A stretch of DNA of 64,000 nt from NCBI GenBank assembly GCA_001949185.1, contig BDGG01000004.1, positions 1,358,278-1,422,277 on the forward strand. Direction: 5' to 3'. This document shows positions 11,149-23,700 of this stretch, one piece after another. The first letter of the stretch is position 1. Each line of letters begins with the position of its first letter. The notes under the pieces were generated by a model. It had not been told where the DNA came from. It worked only from the letters and a program-made list of their open reading frames with translations, and made no database searches. Position numbers and translations under genes: made by a program. This stretch comes from Ramazzottius varieornatus. Lineage: Eukaryota; Tardigrada; Eutardigrada; Parachela; Ramazzottiidae.

Positions 11149-12557
11149 TCATCGCGATTCGAGATATTTCTTCTCTAGTTCGAAGTCGTAATCGAGCTGC
11201 GAAAACACGAAGCTTGTTCTTGAAGCAACCGACTAAAACTTCAAGCACTAACGAAAATTCAGAGTTTACCTCGTGTTGCATCTCCTCCCATGTTCGATAT
11301 GGTATGAGCGGGACTGCTGAATGGTCTCGACGTCGATCCTGGGAACCCGGCGACAGATTGACGCGGAATGGAACGTCTTCTACTCCTCGATCCATTGCAG
11401 CTTCAAAAAGGAAAGATTTCGATAAGACTGACCAATGACGTTTAACGGCAGCTTACCGCTTCCGCCGGGTAGTTCTATCTCTCGAATTTTCATCGCTCTT
11501 GATGCTTGACGGGCTAACGAAGCCCCTGTTTGTGTGATCATGGAAGACCGTTGGGGAGCTTGGGCGTTGATCGTCTTCTTCTCTTCAGCAGCCGACGGTC
11601 GATCTGTCGGTGTGTCGAATGAATCCAGTATGCTTCTCCGCCTTAGCCTGTCTGTTCCACGAACGTCGTGCTGCTGTAATATGTACGCGGACCTACGAGG
11701 AAAGGCTCGATCAGCAAGTTGTACAGTAACTTCAGACTTCAGTTAAGCCAAGCTTCCCACTAAAGCATACCCAATCGAAGGACTGGGACTCTTGGTCGAA
11801 TCTGGTGGTATAGGACCTCTCAGAAAGCAGAGAAGCAAACCACCCACGTCTCTATAAGCCAAAGATCACTAAATCAGTACACAAAGGTAGAGATCAACAA
11901 AGCTAGTATAGGAAAGATTACCCGAAGAAGGTGTAGCCTTCCGGTGGAGTTCGCTTTCGGCTAAGGATGATCAAATCACAGATGGCTTCTGTCACGGAGA
12001 AGCGAGGAACCATGCGAACAACCAGCTGTTTCTTTCTGAGAGCCTTTTCTTCTACAAGCAAAATGTGGGCTTTGATATTACGCGGCAAGGAGCAACTACC
12101 GTGTGGAAGAGACCTACTGGTATCCTCGGTCAAATCAACCACAGAACATCCGGCGGGGACAGGATCCTTCTCGTTGAGCAGAACGATATTTTGCAGCACG
12201 TTATTCAGTCGTCCCTGCAACAGAAGGTCTATGTAAGTCACCATCCATACAAGCTTTCACTATGCGAGTAGCAAAATATAGAATGATAAGTGACGCACAT
12301 TTTCCAAGGGGTAGAATCTTGTGAGACACATGTACCGTTCATTCTTGGTCCCAAATATAGAATCTTTCCATAAGTCAGCATCTGCCGACTGATCATAAGA
12401 TTTGTCAAGCTGCAAAATAATTAAAAAGCCATTAGAGATTATGTGAAGCTAATTAGAGGTGGTGGATACATACGCATCGATAACCAATCGGGCACTGAAG
12501 TTTCTTTGCGACGATACATAATCCTGTAATCGGATCAAACTTTTGTAAATCCTCCAT
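11149..12557 (-). CDS. MVB12: MVB12 subunit of ESCRT-I (MABP and UMA domains)
   Basis: MVB12 stabilises ESCRT-I (TSG101-VPS28-VPS37) in sorting ubiquitinated cargo into multivesicular bodies (family knowledge). Exons (minus): 12557-12474, 12409-12299, 12214-11922, 11851-11771, 11692-11457, 11400-11270, 11196-11149; the sum is 984 nt, giving 327 aa. The N-terminal MABP domain (about 5-160) shows PITGLCIVAKKLQCPIGY, DADLWKDSIFGTKNERYMC, VVRMVPRF and DLIILSRKRTPPEGYTF. A basic Ser/Arg-rich linker follows. The C-terminal UMA-type segment has EDVPFRVN and the final exon LDYDFELEKKYLESR, matching the family's EYxYxF end. The last exon is only 48 nt and is reached through an acceptor at 11197, which gives a stop at 11149. 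All introns are 56-84 nt. Human MVB12A has 273 residues. Confidence 0.93.
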
Positions 12558-13778
12558 AGGGAGACGTAAGAGTGCTGACGGTGGATCGGGTCGTTCGAGG
12601 TGACTTCCGTGAGGGATGATCAGATTCAGTGGTTAATAGCGCGCTGACATGCGATACTCTAGATATCCGATTCTCGTTTTCGAAACTGGCGATGGCATCC
12701 CTGAACTGGTTGAAAAGGAGTTCCTTCAAACCTTCAGTCCACCCTTCGCATCCTTCGATCCAGAATTCGTGAAGTTTCCGGCGTTTCCAGTATTCCAGAA
12801 GAGCCACCTAGGAAGTCCAGAGTATTTTGGCAACAAACAGGTGTTTGTTTTGATTGAAAGTACGGCGCTTTTCATTCATCTGATCAAGCGTCAAATCAAC
12901 CATTCAACTATTCATTTGCACCTATTCAAGCCTTACGTTACTGCCTGACAGGTTTTCGTTACGAGGTAAACGACATAATTCGGGCAACGCGAAAAGTTTG
13001 AACATCATCGTCAACGATTGATTCATCTCTCATCGTACGCCTGTTGATACAACATTAGGGCTTATAACATTGGACAGACCCATGTCTCTCCCAGGCCAAA
13101 TTCCCGTGATCCACAACGCTTTGTTGTTCTCAAACCTATTGAAACCTCCAGGAGAGGGATCCGTTTACCTCAGGAAACAAGAAGCAGTTCAGTACGCGCA
13201 GCAGGAGCTGAGTAAAAATATGCCCAAATTACGAGTGAAAAACCACCATGCCCGAATTCTGTCGTTTACCTCGTATAGTTTGACATGTGAGGTACGAGTA
13301 CCCCTTTGTGAGGTATCTCTTGTAAGATACTCCACACTAAAACCCTAAAACGACTGAAGGGGTTCGATCAGAATTCAGAAGCGCAGTCGCACTAAGAATG
13401 TTATTACTTCAACGTTTCGCACCGAGAAGGCGTTCTGGAAAGTCTAACGGCATAACGAATAAAGAATAACATAAATAACAGGTGGATAAAAAAGGTGATT
13501 TCAAGAATAAAAATCTATGCTTAATCTTCCCCAGGTATAATAAAACAATAAGGCCTCTGCAAGATAATTTAAACAACATTCTCAACAGCCCAACTACTGT
13601 CCAGTGCCTCTACGCCAGAAGAAACTTCTGTACAGTTAAGTTAAACAAGAACATCGAGCTTGTGTGTGTTCGATGCAAACTATCTGAGCAACCGAGCCTT
13701 CCGTCGGAGAACTTCTTTCAAGAACTATGGACGGGTTCAGGAACCTTTGGTGCGCGCGACTCTGAGCGGGAACTTGTC
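12558..13778. other. Intergenic region between MVB12 and the p160 coactivator
   Basis: About 1.2 kb holding the MVB12 promoter side and the 3' flank of the p160 gene. I see no supported coding exon, RNA gene or repeat in it. Confidence 0.4.
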
Positions 13779-16700
13779 TCATCCCGGCGTTGTCTCACTC
13801 AGAAGCTGCTGCAAGAGGCTCTTGTTGTTACCGGGTTGATGATGCGAGTGGCCAGTGCTACCCGGATGGCTGCTCATGGACATGAGATCACCTGAGGAGG
13901 AAGAAGAGGACAGGAGGTTGCCATATTGCTGATTATTCTGCTGCGACTGCTGCTGCTGTTGTTGCTGCTGTTGCTGCGAGCTCTGCCCTATTTGTGCTTG
14001 TTGTGAATCAGCAGAGTACACGCGGTACTGCTGATCGACCATTTGCTGGTTCTGACTGAGACCATTCATGGTCGACCCGGCGTTTGAGCTATCGAAAAAG
14101 TCAAACTGCTGCTGGAAGGACTGCTCTTGCATACTGGGTGTGGTTATACGAGTGGCGGTTCCACCCACCATGCCGCCCGAAGCAGACTGATTTGCTTGGG
14201 CTTGCATGTCCCACCGAAACTGTTGTTGCTGCTGATTCAGCGCGGCCGGCGAACTGCTGAGAACCCCGTTCATCTGGAAGTTTGCGAAGTTTGGATCACC
14301 TACGAAGACAAGTCCGCTATAAGCTACAACCAGAATGAATGACATGCGTTGGAATGTATCCGTTTTGTTTGTCACTTCCAACTCGATTTGGTTTAGTTTC
14401 CCTTTTGTGCCAGTTGAACCTTCGCAAACAAACTCGACAGGGCCATTTCTTTCGAGTGGCGCACACACTCGCCTAACGACATCGTAAGCGTGCGCCACTT
14501 GGGAAACGAATCTTGTAAAGTTTGTTGACCGAGCTGCCAGTTTATACGATGTCGGGCATGCTTGCCAACCCGGTGTCACATGACTCGACCTACAATTGAT
14601 TAGTGCTGCAACGTCACGTGACGTCGGGGTGGCAAGCACAACCGACGTGGTAGTATTTGGCACGTTTTGATATTTGGTTCGTTGATGGTATTTACTTGTA
14701 TCGGAAAGGCCATTGGCGTAAGCTGACCGCATCATTTGAGTATTCTGGCTTGCGTGGGTCATTCGTTGTTGAACAGGGACAGGACCTCGCGGGTAGAACT
14801 GAGCTGCGCCGGGACTAAAGCCATCTTGAGTGGCGGATGCCTGTTGCTGCATCTGCATAGCTTGTTGTTGTGCTGCTGCCGAGGCTGTCTGGAAGCGATG
14901 TTGCTGCATGGCTTGCTGGCTAGACTGCTGTTGTTGTTGCTGCTGTTGTTGCATCATCAGCTGTTGCTGTTGGGCAGAGAACTGTTGACTAGCGTAAGAA
15001 GAAGGACCGTTGGTCGGGCTCATAGACTGCAGCTGTGGCTGCTGTATCCACTGCATGCCACCTGGTCGCATCATTCGGGACGGGACGTTGGGGTGGCGCG
15101 GACTGAGAGGTTGAGTGGCCATTCCCACCTGAAACTGCATGTGTTGAGGAGGAGAAGCACTGTGATACGGCACGGTTTGTTGGTTAGGAAAGCGTATATT
15201 CTGCTGGAAAGAAACAAAAACAAATACCACCGTTACAACCTTCCCCCAACCACCACGGCCGCCACCTGTGTCACGGTTAGTTACGATAAGTACCGCCAAT
15301 GTTATTCCCTTCGGCGACCATTCGCAGCTTGCTGATCTTGCCCTCCAAAACAGAAGCTTCTTTCTGAATTTCGAGAGAAACCATCGTAATACTTTTTGAA
15401 CTGACGAATGAACCAAGAAAACTTTCGGAGAAAATTCACCTTTCCTTGTCGTCTTTACGACAGTGCATGTATTCACTGATGTCTGAGTCGATAGCAAGGT
15501 CAGAAAGCTGCGAGACTTAGCCTGATTAGACCGGTAGGTTAAAGAGCGTGACTAGGCATTTCAGTTCGTGCGCGATTAAAGTCTGTGGCATCGCAAGTAA
15601 GACCTTCTTCATCACTCTGAACATACCTGAGGAACGTTTTGGTATCCGCCGTTCATGACGGCGTAGCCTGAGCCCGGATGTCCAGCCGGGTTAGGCATGG
15701 AGATGGTTCTCGACAGTGTCACGTTTGGTGGTCCGTTGCTCATTTGGATGCCTCCTTGTTGCTGGTTGACGCCGGCACCTGCCCCTTGTTGCTGCGCTTT
15801 GAGTTGCTTCTGGTACGAGTTTAACCTTAGCTGATGCCGTACTGCCTGGCCCGGAAGCGGCATGGAGGTGGGGACAGGCGAAGTAATGCTCGGACGGGAA
15901 GCACTGCTCATCTGGTTGGGAATCAGCATGTGCCCACCAGGACCAGCTAGTCGAGGCATCTGCATCATACCGTCAGGAGTAGGAGGAAAGGCGTTGGGTT
16001 GGCTCATCTGGCGGACCAGAGTCGGGCTGGGTCCGTTCATCGACGAATACTTTTGAACCTATCAAACCCACAATACTTGTTTAATGAATGGGACCCAAAC
16101 TCAACAAGATCGTTTTTTCCACGTGGCGCATAATTACAGACAGTAACACTGAGAGCGTGCGCCAGTTCAGCAAAAGATTTTATCGCTACGGGTAACGTTT
16201 GCCAAACATCCACAATACATTTTTCAGAACTACATATCGCTTCATTGGTCCTAACCTTGCTATTCTGTTTAATAAGCAGTTTGTAATTGAAACTCTAAGT
16301 GGTGACTGGACGGCTTACCATAGGACCTGGAGAGACCAGCGTGTTTTCTCGGTAGGGTATCGAGTCTTGTGCGAAGTTGGGGAAGGAGGAAGCACCACCA
16401 GGTAGGATGTCTTGCAGCAGTTGCTGCTTGATGTTGTCAATAGCGAGTTTATCACTTGGAGTCAGCGGATTTGAGTTCTGCTGGTCGGCGGCTGCCAGGT
16501 CCGAATCTTGTAGTTCACCCAAGATGCTAAAGAGCTCTGCGGTGTCCATGGGGTCCATAACCATCTGGCCGTTCCTGCCCAGCCCCATGTGGTCCATGTT
16601 GAGGAAGTCCGCTATCGCGTTCCTGTTTGACGAACGCTGACCAGGTGCAGGTAGTATCCGACTGTTCAAGTCCTTTGGAAGACTGTTCTGAGGTAAGTCG

Positions 16701-17729
16701 CCAGGTTTAGGTGCAGGGAGGTTGGACGGAAGGATTTCTGGTGGCTGCCGTGGCGTGTTCTGGAGGAGTCCAGCTAGCAAACGGTTCTTGTCGGAGAGCT
16801 TTGGTGGGTTATCTTGGTCAGCTTCATCCGTCTCTTCAATCTTCCTCTTGTTGGACCCACTCGAGTTACCCGAAGATATCTCCGTGAAGGTCGGCATCAG
16901 GGAAAAGTCTTGGTGCGAATTGGGAGACTCGTTCATGTAACGAACAGGCTTTATCTCTTCACCTGGAAAACAACCAAAACATGAACCATATATTCGCTCT
17001 GGACGAGCCAGTTCTCCAATTTACTCTACTGTAGGTCAAGTGGGAGCTTGGTAGAACCAACTAGACCAGATAGTTTTCCTGAGTGGCGCAGGTTTCCAGC
17101 CAATTTCACCAAGATTGTGTGCGCCACTTGGAAAAAGCGGCTCACGGTGTCTTGAGTGACGCACGTTTTTGGTAAAATTGACTGGACAGGTGCACCACTG
17201 GGAAAACTATCGGGAGTTCCGAAAAGCTCCGAAAATAAACCCGGGTACATTTTCGGAGCTCCCAATCAAACAAATTCAGTTATTTTCGCAAAAGAATTTC
17301 AAAATTTTTATGGTGAAATTCTGTAAGAGAGAATCCTTGCCTTTCAAGTCGGAGCTGTGGGTTGAGGCGAGGATCTGCCTTAGGAGTTGGCTCTGTTCCG
17401 CTGACTCGTTGTCCGGGTCGGAGGAGGAGAGGAGTGCTTTCAGTTCAAAATGAGAAGTTTGCTCGGACGAATGCAAGGAATTAATACTGCCCTCAAAGTG
17501 TGTCCAGTCGTTGAGTGAATGGTTGGAGGAGACTTCATTAAGAGAAGATGAGGAGTGGTTGGCATTGCGCGACGCCGTCGTTATGGAATGTGGAGATCCG
17601 CCTGGCCACTGAAAGTGCGTGCTGGTCACGGGCATTTCACCGCACTGCGACGAACCCGATCCCCCCAGATCCTGTGCACAATTGGAGATTGGAGACAAGG
17701 AGGCCGTCGGTTTGGAAACATCAGTATCC
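13779..17729 (-). CDS. p160/NCOA (Taiman-like) nuclear receptor coactivator, C-terminal part
   Basis: p160 proteins bind ligand-bound nuclear receptors through LxxLL motifs and recruit CBP/p300 (family knowledge). Exons recognised (minus): 17729-17341, 16962-16319, 16058-15627, 15203-14696, 14299-13779; 830 residues to the stop. LxxLL-type motifs: QLLRQIL, NRLLAGLLQNT, and the extreme C-terminus NNKSLLQQLLSETTPG, which resembles the last motif of SRC-1 (KSLLQQLLTE). An acidic NR/CBP-interaction-like segment (NKRKIEETDEADQD ... DFLNMDHMG) precedes Met/Pro/Gln-rich exons with two polyQ tracts. The first listed exon needs a preceding exon ending in phase 2, yet no bHLH or PAS exon was found up to 25.1 kb. 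An in-frame ATG at 17815 reads straight through the acceptor and could serve a short isoform. The donor at 17340 appears to be GC. Three introns carry foldback repeats. Confidence 0.82.
13934..13977 (-). repeat. CAG/CAA-type polyglutamine tract
   Basis: Mixed CAG/CAA codons on the minus strand give a run of glutamines in the last p160 exon. A second, similar tract lies at about 14930-14955. Both are in-frame coding microsatellites. Confidence 0.8.
14422..14529. mobile_element. Foldback repeat, copy C (p160 intron)
   Basis: Arms begin GCAAACAAACT (left) and, on the other strand, CAACAAACTTT (right). They converge on GAGTGGCGCACAC and GCGTGCGCCACTTGGG. It lies inside the intron 14300-14695. 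Confidence 0.8.
16092..16204. mobile_element. Foldback repeat, copy D (p160 intron)
   Basis: The left core is ACGTGGCGCATAATTAC and the right core AGCGTGCGCCAGTTC, with CAGACAGTAACA between them. The right arm ends in ACGTTTGCC, complementary to the family's GGCAAA start. It lies inside the intron 16059-16318. Confidence 0.75.
17050..17225. mobile_element. Foldback repeat, copy E plus an adjoining partial copy (p160 intron)
   Basis: The main copy runs to about 17145, with GAGTGGCGCAGG and GTGTGCGCCACTTGG around TTTCCAGCCAA. Directly after it, 17151-17225 holds a second, more decayed pair (GAGTGACGCACG and GTGCACCACTGGGAAAAC). It lies inside the intron 16963-17340. Confidence 0.7.
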
Positions 17730-20700
17730 CTACAACCAACCATACAACACAACAATCTCATCCGTTTCCCAAATTCTCTCGCTACGATAAATTTGTCACA
17801 ATGAACAAGCAACACGTATAAACTGTCGCAATCACGTGCAGAATCTCACTTCCTCAATATTCGCACTAAACAGAGAGGTGGCCTAGAAGATGACAAATCG
17901 TTAAGCAAACTATGAACTCTAATTTCACTTTTCCTACACGAGCTTTAGCCGCCTGGTTGCTGCTTGCCGTACATCTCGCGCAAACGCGTATTAGATCAGA
18001 GGTTAAACTGCGTGCAAGGTGGCCCGATGCATGCTAGGAACCTTCAACCGCGTACATGACAATGCACCTCTAAACCGTAAACCTAACACACATACACAAC
18101 AAATCACCAAGTTATCAGCATGTACGACTGTAGCCGCTGATATGCACGAAGGCACCATTACTGTACAACATGCCTGAAGATCACACGTCCCTTCCTTCCT
18201 GCGGCAGCCAGCAACTGAGCGATATCACCACGTAGATTTGCTATTCATCCAAATTGACTGATTACATAAAACACGGAAAAAAGACCCCCTCTCAATCGGA
18301 AAACCATCACACTTGTTGCTACTGCAGATTTTCCCCCGTCAGCATCGTAAACGGCACAAAGTTGCTTTAAAGTCCCACGAGGGACATGCATAGTCGCCAT
18401 AAGGAAACCCTCTATATTTAATTCGTCATTTCACCGTTAAGCAGTCCGAAACTAACATTTTCGAAAGGTATTCCATGCCTAGGCGTTCGCCACATATTCT
18501 CAAGGCAGCTTCGGGTAAAGGTTCTGCGTATCCCGGATATGGCCACTTCAGAGGCAGGCGAAGACGTCCAAAGCACCGAAAATCACGGTGAATCTGTACA
18601 ACAAACACTGTAACAACTTTTTCCTTCAAGCACAGCAGTCACAACACTAATAAAATCTGTCGCATGTGATAAGGTCGGGTTCGGCGTATACAGTCCCATT
18701 CGCATATTCATCCGGTAAAGATAGAACCTATCCTCTACACACTCCAAAATACAAATTCATTCCCTGCGGGAGGCGAACAAGAAAAGCAACATCCTGCAAA
18801 GACGTCATCAGTCAACTACATCGCTGCCTGGCCAACATGTACGACAGCAGTCAATCGCCTAGTTTCCCTCTCTGACATACGCAACGCAACATCCTCTCGT
18901 TGCCGTAGCCGTATATACGGGCTGCAGCTTTAAACAAGTTAAGCAAGCGTCATTTGACTGTCAACGGCGCAAAGACTGACTTGGAGCTGCCATCGAAAGG
19001 CGGTTACAGTCATACAGGTAAGTACCGCACCGCACTGTAATATCACGGGAAACAAGACGACGTGCCGAGACTCTAATCTGTACTTGTAGATTAAAAATCA
19101 CCCACCAGTCCGTCGTGGCAGGCTATATGGCTAGATAGGTAGTAGACTGAATATAGCCTTGAACGACGTCACTAGCAAAACTACCCTCCGATGATTCACA
19201 CAGAGAAGAGCCCTTCCTACGATAATGCAACCCAGCTGCACTCTCCCTCTAACTGAAACTGGACAACCAAGCCTACGATCAGCAATGCCTCATCCGGTTC
19301 ATCCCTTTGAAACGTCCCACTAGCCTTCCCCACCAGAGCGAACTCTTCTGGGTTCCCCGGACGAACCAGGAAAAATAATCTGGGAAATGGGTACCTGCCA
19401 ATGAGTAACGCCTTTCACCAAGTTCAGCGCATTTCCAAGCACACTGCGTGCGATCTAGATAAAACTACACAGCAGCAAAGCAAAGCCTGTCAAAGTATTC
19501 AGATCACAGTACTATTAGGGAAAAGGGGGAAGTGGGGAAAGGTTACGTACCTGGTGGACCGCTGCTGGCAATCTTCTGCTGATGTGATCCCACAAGTGTC
19601 ATTCCATTAACACGTTCTTGCATGCCAATTGAAAAGCACCACACAGTTAGGACGGGGGTATTTTAAACGTCGTTGCTTGCAAGAGCTGACTGTTTCACAA
19701 TGCTGCAAACCGTAAGCAGATAGTCTCTGTACGACGTATATATAGCGACATGCCGTCAAAACTACTGCATCACAGTCGCGCTCTGCATATAACATAACGG
19801 AACCGCGCTTACTTTCATTTAGGCAAAGCAGCGCAGCTAGCGCGAGAGATGGCCTGAGCACTTGTGTGTTGGTTGCGATACTTGCGTCTGAGACGAGACG
19901 AAGGGCAAAGGAATCGCTCATCTGACCATTATCAACATCATGAGATTCATAGGCAGCAGCAGCAGCAGCAGCTAACAAGAGCCTTCGTCGCTATGCTTCA
20001 CCGATCGATATACGAGTATAGGACATCACAGGAGCCCGACGATACTCTGCACTACGGCAAAAGAGCTGTGACGTATGTCTGAAAGCGACTACAAGTAGGA
20101 ATCCATTCCGCCAAATGTAACCTCACACCAGCTTTAAACCCCTCCACAGACGCAATTGATCAGTCTAGAAGAAAGTACAAGTTTCACCATTCACAACCAT
20201 ATTGAGAGCAGAATCGCGCCTTGTCATCTCCCCTACTGTATCGCCACAGTCGCACAGAGAGTCACAGACGACGGTAAAGGCTCCCAGAAAATCGTTAAAA
20301 AACTTCTAGGATGATGGCACTAAACTCGCCAGTTAGCTCAAATCTAATCCAGCTCCATCGCTGCGGCGTTTATCCAGTTCTGTGGCGTCTCTTCTTTGTT
20401 ATCTCCTACCACGCATGCAAATTGGCCTCCCGTGTGCACAAAAAGGCCCTTCTGAATCCTTTCGAACCTTCTCACCTGCCCAAATGTGAATCGAATATAC
20501 AAGGCTATTCGAAACATACGAAGACCTTTTCTACATGCGAAATTTCCCATCGCCTCTTAACCAGTCACTGGCTCCTGACAACAAGCTTCGATACACCTAC
20601 GGAGCGGAGTAGCTAAGCTGAGGTCCACAGGTAAAAGCTCGCTTGGTTCTCGAAGATCTCCGCGAGGCACGAAAACCATGCAAAAATCAAGCAAGACCCC

Positions 20701-23700
20701 GAGACTAGCCAGTCACACATCGAAGTCCCGGGTGGCGACAACATGTACGAATCGCCCCTGGGATCTTCAAGGGATAGGTCTTTCGGGTTGGGCGTGACGA
20801 GCCTTCAATGCCTCCGTTCCGAGTTTGGTGTAGCATGTTTCTAATTCCCACACATGGATCCTATAATGAACCAGAGACGTAGGCGTATTAACGTGGTCCC
20901 GCCGCACTTCTCTTCCTTGGTTCTGTCGCGCTCGGCTTCCTGGCACATATACAGAACTCCTGCTGCTTGATAGGTGGTTCTTCCGTCACTGAAGATTATC
21001 ATGCAACCGGTTCGCAATCTGATCGCAGTGATGCTTACGGCAGTTTTGTTGCTAACCTTCGAAACTGCGCAGAGTCCCAAACTTACACAGCAAACCTTTC
21101 ACAAGACTTGTTAGCTGACGTGAATACCACTGCAGCACCGTCCAATGTTCACCACAAATTCAAGGTTACGGCATACAGCAACAAAGCTAGCAATTCGGTG
21201 GCCATCACTTTGCGAAGTACAATACTCCGGCAACAAGCACGAACATCGATCGCCCCTCGCGATGTACCACTAATTACTGAATGACATGCATTGAACGTAT
21301 CGGTTGTACAGCAGCAATCACAGTGGTCGTCACCGTGGTCTTGAAACTGCCATAGTTCCATTGTCAAGTAATCGCTGAAAACAACCACCTTGACGGACCA
21401 GTTCGTTCACTGCTGGCACCCCTTTCTAACATTCACTCTAAACAAAACCTGTTTCAGGTATGTACATCGACGGTATACCACCATACCGACGATTGCTTTA
21501 ACGACACCGAAAGTCTCAGCTGATGAATTGTCTCAATCAGTCCGCAAAATGCCACAGGTGGCGCTGCTATCCGGAATCACATCGCGGAATTTTCCTACTG
21601 TCTATTGTTTGTCTATTTTCCGTATTGTCTATGGTTTGTCTATTTTCCTCGAATTAAATCCTACGAAGAACGCCGTCGGAAGATCCTAATTACTTCTTGA
21701 GACGTTGTTGATCGAAAATATCATTGTCTCATAAGTACTTGAACACCTAAGCCTTGTGGAGATAAAGTCACCGAAAGTCGCGAGAAGCGCCTTGAGAAAC
21801 TCGTCGGCCTAAAACAGAGAGGCGCTCGTCTATAACTCTAACACGATACAAGCACGTCGAGAAAAACCAACAATGACATTGATACCCAGATTCGGTCTTG
21901 AAGCTTCACTTCACCGCTTTCCCACTCGAAATGCATACCACACGTCGGGCAATGTTGCATACACCACGTAAGTATTTGAGTTAGCCGGCAGAGTTCCACC
22001 ATCACTGCGGTATCTCGCGCTAACGTGCAGCCATTTCCATGGTTAGCTGTTTTCTCAGTGACGACCTACTTCCGTTTCGGCTACCTTTTTGGTCGTTTGT
22101 CAAGTACAACGTCTAGTCATATGCTGATACGCAATGTTACAGCCTACCCTTCAAACACGCGCAATCAAACATACACACACAACAAACCCGATTACTTCTT
22201 CCTGATTGTTCCATTAATTTCTCTCTCTCTCTCCCTCTCTTCTCTTTCTCCACCAATTCCACAAACTTCCTACATACATGAGAAACTCCACCACAAAAAG
22301 CAAGCTTTATAATCAGTCACACATGAAACCAAGGGGAATTGCTTACCAGGAGAAAGGGGGAGATAGGGGAGAGCCCGCTCCTTGGCGTGGGATGGCCAAG
22401 AGCTGGCGCAGAGTGCGATCGCCTTTACTTCCGTTCTCGCTCATGGTCGACTCGTTTCGTGCCGGACATGCAAATTCTCGCTAGTCACTTTTGACGCCGA
22501 GCCGGTTCGAGTATACAATCACCATGCCATGCTCAGATGGAAAAAGTCGTCACACCACCGCGGACACACTGCAAAATGGACACAAGGAATAACTTCACCA
22601 AACGAAGGCAGTATAATTCCCCAAATAGTTTCCACAAATATTCAGACAACACGACCGGAAGTAAAGTATCAATCAGGATAGCGGAGATGATCGTGCAAGA
22701 TTGGTATGTATATTTGTCCTCTGTTGAAGAACGAAGGAAGGAAGGGAGAAATTTCAAAAGGAGAAGACAACATGCGGAGACCGAGTGAACTCTATCTGCC
22801 TACTGCACAGTGCACATCAACATAAACACACCTCAAAAATGCAGCAGTAGCAAATCGACGTAATTGCTAATCAGCACAAAACCATGAAAATGATGGCACT
22901 GGTAAGTAGCCGAAAGTATGCCGAGCTGCCAGTAGACTGTGGGACGTACAAGCTGCAAGTATTTTACCGCTTTACCCTTCATACACACACGTGGCGAACG
23001 TTTACTTCCACCATCAAGCCCTACAGCGCTGCTACCACTACGATGTAAGAGTTTCCGAACTCTCAGCGCCGATGTACGGTATCAATTCCGCAAGAGTAAA
23101 GACTCGCCGCTTGATTCAACAGGTACTGCGCCGCCGGAAACCCTCCACTCTAACGTGTAATCGGTCTCGTGCCCCATGCATCTAGCTTGCTGATGCTAGA
23201 AAATTCTCAAGTAATTAAGGACGCCAACGCTGACTGACGGACCGCTTCCACGGACCACGGTCACACCTAAAAGTGACAAGTGAAAACCTCGGTAATGTTC
23301 TCCGGGTTCTTCGTATTCTAATCAGGTAAATTCGCTGATTCCTGTCAAGCAAGCTGAAGCAATACTCGGAGGGCGGTAAATCACGCATCTAGTCCGATAG
23401 GCGACAAACCGAACCCCAGAAACCAAAAGATGCAACTTGATTAGATTGGTGAATAGTTAACGCTAAGCAGCCAAGACGGAAGTGGTGCAGCAAAGAGCAA
23501 CACTATGCGTGACGTCCTCGTGTTGTGGTGATGAATCGCTTCCGATAAAGGAACGAGCCCTCACAAACGTGACGACTTTTGAACGAGTTGAGCAGCACTT
23601 CAGAGTGCCATCTAGAAATAAAGCTGCGAAGAACAAATGCCTCTCTCTTTTCCGATAACTTGCGAAATTTCACAGGCTGCGGTACCTGTTGACTCTGCCT

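Noticed and set aside
10985-11152. Minus-strand start overlapping the MVB12 stop with a signal-peptide-like leader (MKLRKPALFCFNLFIL)
   Set aside because: It is only reached by reading through the MVB12 intron; the protease homologue has its own good signal-peptide exon at 10710, and no following exon matches.
13779-15497. Single 572-codon minus-strand open frame
   Set aside because: It runs through two introns (14300-14695 and upstream of 15203); only the parts assigned to exons resemble p160 sequence, and one intron contains a foldback repeat.
18426-18629. Minus-strand frame after a good acceptor, considered as a missing p160 exon
   Set aside because: No bHLH or PAS similarity and no suitable donor in phase.
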